DNA of 64,000 bases. Source: Candidatus Magnetocorallium paracelense (GTDB taxonomy: Bacteria; Nitrospirota; Thermodesulfovibrionia; Thermodesulfovibrionales; Magnetobacteriaceae). Positions 55,584 to 63,280 of this stretch are shown here, one piece after another. Every line of letters starts with the position of its first letter. Position 1 is the first letter of the stretch. The stretch lies in assembly GCA_029001845.1 (NCBI GenBank), contig JAREWP010000049.1:130706-194705 (forward strand). The letters run 5' to 3'. The position numbers were made by a program, and so were the translations under genes. The notes under the pieces were generated by a model, which saw only the letters and a list, made by a program, of their open reading frames with translations, did not search any database and was not told where the DNA came from.

Positions 55584-56447
55584 TTACTTAGTGGCGATAA
55601 TAATAAATGAAGGTGAGAGGTGATACAATTTAAGATATTTAAATATTATATTATCAACTATTACATTTACTTTATTAAACATTCTACCTGTAACGCTCTT
55701 ACCAAGTCTGTAGTTATAGGATGCTTTAAAATCTGTAAAATTTTTTTTATTCACAGGTATGATTCTCTCAGGTTCAATATTATCGGGAAAGGATGCAAAT
55801 ATGTCAATTTTTGAAAAACCTGAAGAAATCAGTATTCTATTAATAAATGAGCAGGAATACTTATCTTTTTTTTGAAAAAAATTAGTATAACTAAAACGAT
55901 TCATAAAGGAGAAAAAAAGCTTCCCCCCCTTTTTTAAATTGTTAAAGGCTAATTTAAATGAATTTTCAAGCTCAAGTAGAAACAAGGAATTGCATAAGGA
56001 TCCGATGTTAATAGGTTCTGTTTTTAAAAACGTCTTTGGCATTTGAAAAGAAAGTATTGAAAAGTCAAATGCATTATCAAAAAGTATATCTCTGTCTGTA
56101 TCAAAACGTATAAAAATGCAGTTATTAAGTCCGCTGTTTTTAACTGCATTTTTCATTAAAAAAAGCTTTTTTGCATCATTACTACATGAGAGCATTAGCT
56201 CACAAGAGTGCGCAGCATAATTCAATAATGAAAATGAACAACAACCGTAATCAATCCCTACATGGTGATCCTGTATATCAAGAAGTTTAAGAACAACTTT
56301 TTTTTTAGACTTAAGTGGAAATATATTCACTACGGAATCATGATACTTTTTATAATTTAAATTATCCTTGTTTGTAGAATATAAGCCATCAAACTCATTG
56401 TAGTGTTTTTTAATTTGTGAAACAAGAAGCTTTGCATTACTATTCAT
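55584..56447 (-). CDS. Class I SAM-dependent methyltransferase-like protein
   Basis: About 287 residues from ATG 56447; a TTG at 56474 overlaps the ABC gene. It has a Rossmann-type glycine strand (VGIDYGCCSFSLLNYAA), an acidic second strand (ELMLSCSND), and the FDFSILSFQMP and LKKGGKLFFSF strands of the methyltransferase fold. The SAM motif is weak (GCCS instead of GxGxG), so catalysis is not certain. It lies 10 bases after the ABC exporter stop, so the two are co-transcribed. Confidence 0.65.
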   Translation of the reverse strand: MNSNAKLLVSQIKKHYNEFDGLYSTNKDNLNYKKYHDSVVNIFPLKSKKKVVLKLLDIQDHHVGIDYGCCSFSLLNYAAHSCELMLSCSNDAKKLFLMKNAVKNSGLNNCIFIRFDTDRDILFDNAFDFSILSFQMPKTFLKTEPINIGSLCNSLFLLELENSFKLAFNNLKKGGKLFFSFMNRFSYTNFFQKKDKYSCSFINRILISSGFSKIDIFASFPDNIEPERIIPVNKKNFTDFKASYNYRLGKSVTGRMFNKVNVIVDNIIFKYLKLYHLSPSFIIIATK

Positions 56448-56457
56448 AGGATAAATT

Positions 56458-58233
56458 TCAGCCTGAATGCACAAGTCTCTGAATCTCGGCAGCCTGCTTA
56501 AATGCTCCGTTAGATTTAATTAAATTATCATACTTCCCCTGTTCTATGATTTGCCCTTCTTTTAGGACATAAATAGAATCTGCTTTTACTATCGTTGACA
56601 ATCTGTGTGCAATAACTACTATGGTTGTAGTTAAGGCTATCTTTTCAACTGCCCTTTGGATCAATAATTCAGAATGACTGTCAAGAGAGCTGGTGGCCTC
56701 ATCCAGGATTAATATGACAGGCTTTCTCAATAATGCTCTCGCAAGGGCGATACGCTGACGCTCACCGCCCGAGAGCCTTACACCTCTTTCTCCGACAATT
56801 GTATTGTATCCCTCAGGCAGGTTTATAATAAAATCATGTGCATTTGCCAACTTACATGATTCCTCGATTTCTGTATCAGAAGCTTTTTCATAACTCCATA
56901 AGAGGTTATTTCTAACTGAATCATTAAAGAGGACGACATCCTGAGGTACATATCCGATATGACGTCTAAATGATAAAATATCAACGTCGCTTAATGGGAT
57001 GTTATCTAAGGAGATGATCCCCCTGTCAGGTTCATAAAAGCCTATCAGTAAATCAATTAAAGTTGACTTACCGGAGCCGGATTCACCGACAATTGCCGTA
57101 ACTTCACCTTTCCTGATTATTAGATCGATATCATTTAGTACAGGTGCATTACCAGGATAAGCAAAGCCAACGCCTTGATATGTTAAACCTTCTTTTAAGT
57201 TCGTAAAAACAATTTTTCCGGTTTTTTGAATGTTTTCCACCGCTAATCTGATCATATAATCCACTTGTTCATAACTGGGATAAAATCTCAAAATATTTTG
57301 TTTAAAAGAAGTTAATCCCCGAATCATAGGAATGATCCTGAATAGAGCATACCCTATTATTCCAATCTCAGAGAGAGGAATTAGCAGGTATTCAGAGGAT
57401 ATATAAAGGATAGTTAAGATAACAATCCATCCGAATGGCTCAAAAATCTTTGGAATTGTATAACTTAAAACATGAGATTTGACCTCAATATCACAACGAT
57501 CACCAAATACTTTGGCAAACCTTTTCATGTACGCTCCATGATTACCGTAACCTAAAATCACCTTAGCAGCACCCAGACTCTCATGTATTACTTCCATTAC
57601 TATGTTTGATGCTTTAGTGCTTTTTCTTCCCAGCTTGTAACTGACTTTATTTATAAATATGGACGGCAACAACAAAGCACTTACAAATGCTATGGTAATC
57701 AGGGTTATTTCCCATGAAATACAAAGTGGAACTAAAAGAAAAAAGAAAGCTCTTATAAACTCGGAAAATAGATTTCCCATTGAAACAAAAGCACTTTTTA
57801 CTCCGTCTATTTCGCGGGTCAAGGTATTCATTATCGAGCCGTAACACTGGGTGCTGAAAAAATGCCAGCGAGAATTAAAAAAGGCGTCATATGTCTCTAT
57901 GGCAAGTGTTTTTATCATGGCGTATTGAGCTTTTAGAATTGACCAATTAGCAAGTATTATAAATGCACTTAGCAGTATATTCGATAACAGAAAAGCAAGT
58001 AATATATTAATTTTGGAAGGAGCAATTCCGGTTAAGGTAAAAAGGTTAAGCAATTTTTCCGTAATTGAACTCAGGTTTTTAGTCTCTGAATTGATAAAAA
58101 CATCAACAACCGGTGCGATTAACAGAGTGCTGATAATCTGTGTAAAACAGACAATTGTAACAATTAAGACATTGATAATAAAAAGAAAGGGATATTTTTT
58201 GTAAAATATCGAGATGAGGTGGAAAATTTTCAT
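56458..58233 (-). CDS. MsbA/PglK-like ABC exporter
   Basis: 591 residues. Type IV ABC exporter: six helices in residues 1-310 and one nucleotide-binding domain. Walker A GESGSGKST, Q-loop YVPQDVVLFND, signature LSGGERQRIALARALL, Walker B VILILDEATSSLDS and H-loop IAHRLST are all intact. It probably flips a lipid-linked glycan, as PglK does for the Campylobacter N-glycan, or exports lipid A-core. The OST at 26050 makes a PglK-like role plausible, but the genes are 28 kb apart. Confidence 0.9.
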   Translation of the reverse strand: MKIFHLISIFYKKYPFLFIINVLIVTIVCFTQIISTLLIAPVVDVFINSETKNLSSITEKLLNLFTLTGIAPSKINILLAFLLSNILLSAFIILANWSILKAQYAMIKTLAIETYDAFFNSRWHFFSTQCYGSIMNTLTREIDGVKSAFVSMGNLFSEFIRAFFFLLVPLCISWEITLITIAFVSALLLPSIFINKVSYKLGRKSTKASNIVMEVIHESLGAAKVILGYGNHGAYMKRFAKVFGDRCDIEVKSHVLSYTIPKIFEPFGWIVILTILYISSEYLLIPLSEIGIIGYALFRIIPMIRGLTSFKQNILRFYPSYEQVDYMIRLAVENIQKTGKIVFTNLKEGLTYQGVGFAYPGNAPVLNDIDLIIRKGEVTAIVGESGSGKSTLIDLLIGFYEPDRGIISLDNIPLSDVDILSFRRHIGYVPQDVVLFNDSVRNNLLWSYEKASDTEIEESCKLANAHDFIINLPEGYNTIVGERGVRLSGGERQRIALARALLRKPVILILDEATSSLDSHSELLIQRAVEKIALTTTIVVIAHRLSTIVKADSIYVLKEGQIIEQGKYDNLIKSNGAFKQAAEIQRLVHSG

Positions 58234-58355
58234 GTATTGCAGATTATATTCTCAATATCATGCACGATCTAAAGAAATCTATTTTTCATAATTAATTTTG
58301 ATTTGCAACAACTACTTAGGAGCCGGGCAGGAATAAGTTGCTCAGGCTGACGCAT

Positions 58356-58461
58356 ATATTTAGTACGGATTTAGTTGATCTGATTGAGCAAAACCCGTAG
58401 GCAAAGCAGCGCTATGTTGAGGATTTTGTGATTGAGGATCGATTAAAGACGTACTAAATAT
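58356..58461. repeat. 106-base palindromic MITE-like element
   Basis: Terminal inverted repeats of 12 perfect bases: ATATTTAGTACG (58356-58367) and CGTACTAAATAT (58450-58461). Inner sequence continues as imperfect palindrome (TTTA-T-GATC and CAAAA-CC on the left match the rc of the right). The hairpin loop is around 58400-58425. No ORF. A tiny non-autonomous element or a structured RNA are the two readings. Confidence 0.75.
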
Positions 58462-58504
58462 GAGATGTCAAATGAGTATCTTATTTCTGCTCGGCGACTT
58501 ATGT

Positions 58505-58577
58505 GTTTAGACAGATAGCTGAAGGCTGTTAGGTAAAATATGGGTTATCGATAAAACCTTACGTTTTTTATTGGCAG
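58505..58577. repeat. Dispersed repeat, copy B
   Basis: See 40757-40836. Here it begins TAGACAGATAGCTGAAGGC and ends with TTTTTTATTGGC, 20 bases from the end of the minus-strand gene at 58597. Confidence 0.65.
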
Positions 58578-58596
58578 ATTATCTGAAACAAAGAAA

Positions 58597-60483
58597 CTAA
58601 TTCTCCAGTATCTTCCTCTTTAATTCCTTAATTCTTTCAGCCGCCTTAAAATCCAACACACCTTCTGCATAATGGTCCCTTCGTACCTTCTCAAAAACGT
58701 CATTAGAGATTCCATACTTTAGTATATAAGATAAATTTAAAATTAATTCATCAGGATTGGTTGCAAGCAGATGGCTGTCATATTCTATTACCGGCACATA
58801 ACCGGGAACTGTAAAGTTATATGAAATAGCAGGCTTACCTAAGCATAATGCGGAATACAATGTAGATGAATTCCCTGTTGATATTGTACAGTCACTAATG
58901 GCTATAAGATCCTTAACAGATAACTCATCGTTGTGATAATATTTCTCATGTGAAAGCAAAGATAAAAGCTCTTTTGCAAAAGGATGCTCATATTGCTTTG
59001 CTCCTGATTTACCTTTAAAAATAAAAAATAAATCATCTTGAGAGTCTGCCCATTCTAAAAAAGGTCTCCATAAGCTTGTTAATGCTTTTCTGTAATCTTC
59101 ATTATCCAATAATCTACCAAACAGCTTATGAAAACCACTGTTAACATCACTTAGAAATAAAGTGAAAACGAGAAAAATAGTGATTATTCTTTTTTCTCTT
59201 TCTATTGGCAGATTTAAAGTAGAATCAACCTGACAATTCATTAAAGGCTCTATTTCAATATCCCCAATCAATACAATATTATCAATATTGGGATTATCGT
59301 TTAGAAAAAATTTTTTATAATAGGCGCCCTGTATAAGAAAATAATTCATGATCATAAAAGATCTTGTATAATCGGGAGCACAATAGCCATATCCATGGGC
59401 CATAGTTAATGTTTTTATATCATATTTATCGGAAAGAATCGTAAAAATACTGGATACAAAACCCATCTCACTTTCAAAAAAAGCTAATTTTACATCAATG
59501 CGTGAAAGAAGGTTCTTTATATCTACAACCTTGTATATAATACCAATGAAATAAAGTATCGTTGACAGAGATGTGTAACGATTGAAGGCTAAGGAATAGA
59601 AGGATAGAAAAAAATGATAGTAATAATTAATAAACAATTGATTAAATAAAAATCTGACAGAAATTCTTTCTGCCAGATAATCACAAATAACACCGCCTTT
59701 GCTTTTTAAATAGCAGCTTTTTTCTGGTGATAAAGGTTTAAACTGACCGCTATGAATACAATTTTTTATGTTTAATATTCCACTATTAAAGAAATAAAAA
59801 TCTCTGTATAAGGACTGTTTGTTACTGTCAATGAAAGGATTTTGATGAAAAAAAATTATTTTTTTATTTGATTTTCTTATTTTACCGGTAAAGAATGAGA
59901 TTCTGTTATATCTTATTATTTTAGTTATTATTAATAAAGGAGTCAGAAAAAGCAGCATGTAAATAATAAGGTTTTTAAAAAAAGCAACTAAATTAAGCAG
60001 AGATAAGTGCCAGGTTATGATAATTACATTTTTAAATTCCTTTGTTATTAAATCAAGAATAAAACTTTTATGGGTAGGAAAAAAGTAGATATTATTATCC
60101 ATATTATTTTGCATAAATTCTCTTATAACAGTGTACTGGATACAACGATTGACTATAGATTGAACATAACACTTTTTTAGCAGATCGTTCGCTCTTCTAT
60201 CTTTTAAATATTTTATAAATGGTATGGAAACGTTTTGATTATCATTAACTATTTTCTTACTAAGCTCAATTGCCATTTTTATACCCTCGGGGTAAGCACT
60301 TGTTGTAGACAAATTGATAAAATGTATTTGACATACAAATTTCTTCTTTACTATCAAGTTGCAGTATTTTTTTACAAAATTGCTGTAATTTAAAAAATAT
60401 TGCTTTTTATAAAAAAAGAAGTGAGTAAGTGATAAAAGGAGAGTAAAAAAATTTAAATTTTCGTATATGATTATTTTATTCAT
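58597..60483 (-). CDS. Large GT-B-like surface-carbohydrate protein, unassigned
   Basis: 628 residues from ATG 60483 (a GTG two codons earlier is possible). One hydrophobic segment near 165-190. The C-terminal part (about 370-600) resembles a GT-B glycosyltransferase or capsule-synthesis protein: MAHGYGYCAPDY, IVLIGDIEIEP, FIFKGKSGAKQYEHP and SDCTISTGNSSTLYSALCLGKPAISYN, where a Ser/Thr-Gly loop precedes a conserved Gly-Lys-Pro. This is the donor-binding pattern of CDP-glycerol or UDP-sugar enzymes. Family not certain. Confidence 0.55.
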   Translation of the reverse strand: MNKIIIYENLNFFTLLLSLTHFFFYKKQYFLNYSNFVKKYCNLIVKKKFVCQIHFINLSTTSAYPEGIKMAIELSKKIVNDNQNVSIPFIKYLKDRRANDLLKKCYVQSIVNRCIQYTVIREFMQNNMDNNIYFFPTHKSFILDLITKEFKNVIIITWHLSLLNLVAFFKNLIIYMLLFLTPLLIITKIIRYNRISFFTGKIRKSNKKIIFFHQNPFIDSNKQSLYRDFYFFNSGILNIKNCIHSGQFKPLSPEKSCYLKSKGGVICDYLAERISVRFLFNQLFINYYYHFFLSFYSLAFNRYTSLSTILYFIGIIYKVVDIKNLLSRIDVKLAFFESEMGFVSSIFTILSDKYDIKTLTMAHGYGYCAPDYTRSFMIMNYFLIQGAYYKKFFLNDNPNIDNIVLIGDIEIEPLMNCQVDSTLNLPIEREKRIITIFLVFTLFLSDVNSGFHKLFGRLLDNEDYRKALTSLWRPFLEWADSQDDLFFIFKGKSGAKQYEHPFAKELLSLLSHEKYYHNDELSVKDLIAISDCTISTGNSSTLYSALCLGKPAISYNFTVPGYVPVIEYDSHLLATNPDELILNLSYILKYGISNDVFEKVRRDHYAEGVLDFKAAERIKELKRKILEN

Positions 60484-60555
60484 AAACACTTTAGGAAAAA
60501 AGTTTTAAGTATAAAATATTGATATTTCAGGAAAATCAGATACCAGGGAAAGCAA

Positions 60556-62112
60556 TTAATTGGTTATATTTTCGTTTCCTTCAAAAGTCTTTATTCTTTT
60601 CTGAGCTAAATATGCTACTATCTTTTTTACTACATCATCAGGTTTTGTATTATTATCATTTTTGATTACTAAATCAGGAGATACAGGAGGTTTATATACT
60701 GAGTTAACACCAATTAAAGTATCAATCTCGCCTCTCTCTGCCATTGTATACAGGCCTTTAACATCACGTTTTTTGCAAACTTCAATCGGACAGTCTAAAT
60801 AAACTGTAACGAGACTATTAATTTCATTAGAAATAAGGTCTCTTGCATTATCGTGTGCTGTAAGAGCAGACACTACAGAATTTTTATTATATAAAGTGCT
60901 TTTTTTACATAACTTTACTAAGGTATTGACAACTCTTAAACGATCATCTGAGGAAAAACCATGATTTGATCCGAAGAATGATCGAACCTCATCACCATCG
61001 AAATGTAATGTATCTATTTTAGCATCAATTAGCTCCTTAGTTAGCATTGAGGCTATAGTAGTTTTTCCAGAGCCCGTAGGCCCCATAATCCATACAGTAA
61101 AATTGTTATCATTTACTTCCTTATTATTCTTACCAATAACCTTAATCATATTTGTTATTAAAGATACAACCTGATTTCCATAAAACCCTATTGCAGTTTC
61201 TTCTGATAACTGTATGCCGTCTATGTTTAAATTTAGTAGATCGATAAAGGAATCTATCTCTGCTATTGATGGTGTTGCTTTGCGAATCATACTTGTAAAA
61301 AACTGAGTTGCTAAAATAACTCGTGTATTAAGAAGTTTTGCAAGAGATAGTATTTTCCTTTGCGCAGCCCAAGTATGTTTAAGTCCTATTTCACCTGCCA
61401 TATCACCTCGGTCTACAATTACAAGGTCTGAATATGAAAGGATTTCATATAAATTAGTAATAGAGTCAAAGGATTCAATCTTAGGTATACATTTTATATC
61501 TGAGTCTATAAGTTCTTCTTCAAATAATTTAATATCATTGATACTCCTAATAAATGATAATCCTACAAAATCTATTTTGGTCTTTTTAGCCATTGCTATT
61601 AAGTTTTTATCTCGTTCAGTAAATTGCTTGATTATGAATGATCTAAAATCACCGGATTCAAAATGAAGTCCTCTTCCTCTGGTTAACTCACCAGAAACCT
61701 CTGAGACACAAACAATACTATTCTTCTCAGTATATTTAACTTTAAATATATTCATTCCATCGTTAGCTCTGATTTTTTCGCCCTCTTTTATATAATCAAG
61801 AACTTTAGGATAATTTAGAAAAGATCCTCTTATTTTAAAAGGTTCATCTTTTCTAAAAAAAATTTTCTCATCGATATTAGACAATCTTATTTTAAACCCG
61901 GGAAGATCAAGTAAAATTTTGCATTTTCCCTTAATTATTTCTTGGATCTCCTGAATTTGTTCATATAAGAGAGAAAGATTATTAAAAGCCCCATTAATTC
62001 TGATAAAAGTTGCACCATTATCTATATAATTGTTAAGTATTTCTTTGGTTGTAATACCAGGATTAATTGTTACAATTATTTGAAATTTTTTATTGTTATC
62101 GGTGTTTAGCAT
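60556..62112 (-). CDS. Pyruvate-kinase-like core fused to adenylylsulfate (APS) kinase
   Basis: 518 residues from ATG 62112, which has GGAGG five bases upstream. Residues about 8-325 are a pyruvate kinase barrel with B-domain: FIRIN (R and N of PK site), PKIES (catalytic Lys211, metal Glu), VDRGDMAGEIG (metal Asp), LATQFFTSM (Thr), and the IQLSEETAIGFY block. The PK K+-site serine/threonine are changed (RINGA; DLPG in place of DTKG) and the PK C-domain is missing. Residues about 338-505 are an APS kinase: Walker A GPTGSGKTT (344-352), FDGDEVR, GFSSDDRLRVVN, and GVNSVYKPP. It probably makes PAPS, with PEP refilling ATP. It lies 163 bases after a sulfotransferase gene. Confidence 0.87.
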   Translation of the reverse strand: MLNTDNNKKFQIIVTINPGITTKEILNNYIDNGATFIRINGAFNNLSLLYEQIQEIQEIIKGKCKILLDLPGFKIRLSNIDEKIFFRKDEPFKIRGSFLNYPKVLDYIKEGEKIRANDGMNIFKVKYTEKNSIVCVSEVSGELTRGRGLHFESGDFRSFIIKQFTERDKNLIAMAKKTKIDFVGLSFIRSINDIKLFEEELIDSDIKCIPKIESFDSITNLYEILSYSDLVIVDRGDMAGEIGLKHTWAAQRKILSLAKLLNTRVILATQFFTSMIRKATPSIAEIDSFIDLLNLNIDGIQLSEETAIGFYGNQVVSLITNMIKVIGKNNKEVNDNNFTVWIMGPTGSGKTTIASMLTKELIDAKIDTLHFDGDEVRSFFGSNHGFSSDDRLRVVNTLVKLCKKSTLYNKNSVVSALTAHDNARDLISNEINSLVTVYLDCPIEVCKKRDVKGLYTMAERGEIDTLIGVNSVYKPPVSPDLVIKNDNNTKPDDVVKKIVAYLAQKRIKTFEGNENITN

Positions 62113-62275
62113 TTTCCCCTCCAAAATTGTTAAGAAATTATAGGAGAACAGATAGCAATGCAGGAAAGAGTAGTGTATATAGAATTAAAATTTAATGTAG
62201 TAAAAAAATGATATAGGTGAAATATTGGTAAAACAATAACATGATGCAGAGTCAAAAACTATAAATATTTACTTA

Positions 62276-63241
62276 TCATAGTAAACCATAAAAATTTTTT
62301 TCGTATTCATGGGACAAACTTGTAATCTTATCAAAAAGTGAAGGATCTGATCGTTTTTTTAAATCACTAAGTTTAGTTTTTCTTAATTCATTATCTAAGA
62401 TAGACAACCGAAGTTCAGTACGAAGTAAATTTTCAGTGTAGAAAGTAGTTTCTGTTCCAATAAACATTGCTATCTCCTCCATCTTCTTCCCGGCATTAGT
62501 TAGAAAATCCTCAAATTTTACGAGATATATTTTATCTTTATTAGCAGCTTTACGATATTGTTTAACTGATCTTTCCACCAGATCTACTACAGTTCTACCA
62601 CATCTTTCCATAGGATTTAATCGCAGCCATTCCTCTTCGTAACCCAGACAAAACCAAGGAAGCTTCTTTTTGTTATATTCAATAGATAGAGTGAAAGCTC
62701 TTGGATCATTACCAAATCGATCGCCCCAACCTCGTTTCCACCATGAATGAATAACATCTACAGGATTACGAAATAAAGCAATCATACGATAATCAATCTC
62801 CAGCATATTAAAATGTTCGAGATTAACAAGTATTTCATGAGTTCTTATCGGGAAAAAATATGTTTTCTCACACAAATCGTTTACAACTGTATCACCATCC
62901 TTCATAGCAAGTCTTTTAAAATATTTGTCCGGCTCTTTATATTTAAATATACCGCTTAGGTCATCATACCTGAAATTTACATTTCTTGAAATTTGATTGT
63001 TATATATTAGTTCATTAAATTGAATTTTAAATAAGGCTTTTGCGTAGTGAGGGTCAAGAGAACCAAAAGATATAGCCGGGATTATATTCTCCAAGAGTGT
63101 CATTGTCTTAGTATGTTCACAATTATTCAATGATGGAACAAGACTATTAAAAACAGCTTTACCACTTCTGGTAATACCATCTACTATAATAATGTTTTTT
63201 GCAATGTTTTCTAAAATTCCGTAATTGACTTTTTTTGTCAT
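62276..63241 (-). CDS. Sulfotransferase, second
   Basis: 321 residues. The 5'-phosphosulfate loop IIVDGITRSGKAVF near residue 20 has Arg-Ser-Gly-Lys where others have R-S-G-T. The 3'-phosphate segment YRMIALFRNPVDVIHSWWKR (about 150-169) has R-N-P and Ser-Trp-Trp-Lys-Arg. AGGAGC ten bases before the ATG supports the start. Directly upstream of the PK-APS-kinase fusion, which should supply its PAPS. Acceptor unknown. Confidence 0.82.
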   Translation of the reverse strand: MTKKVNYGILENIAKNIIIVDGITRSGKAVFNSLVPSLNNCEHTKTMTLLENIIPAISFGSLDPHYAKALFKIQFNELIYNNQISRNVNFRYDDLSGIFKYKEPDKYFKRLAMKDGDTVVNDLCEKTYFFPIRTHEILVNLEHFNMLEIDYRMIALFRNPVDVIHSWWKRGWGDRFGNDPRAFTLSIEYNKKKLPWFCLGYEEEWLRLNPMERCGRTVVDLVERSVKQYRKAANKDKIYLVKFEDFLTNAGKKMEEIAMFIGTETTFYTENLLRTELRLSILDNELRKTKLSDLKKRSDPSLFDKITSLSHEYEKNFYGLL

Positions 63242-63280
63242 GGTAATAAAGCTCCTTATTTAAAACTAACTAATGTCATG

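Larger units (their letters stand above)
58234..58596. other. 363-base intergenic region with two repeats
   Basis: No gene. It contains the 106-base palindromic element (58356-58461) and copy B of the GTTATCGATAAAAC repeat (58505-58577). Confidence 0.6.

Noticed and set aside
60556..62112. Fusion as a frameshift or join artefact
   Set aside because: The frame is continuous, with a short linker (about 326-337), no stop, and codon use uniform across both halves. Still needs read-level confirmation.
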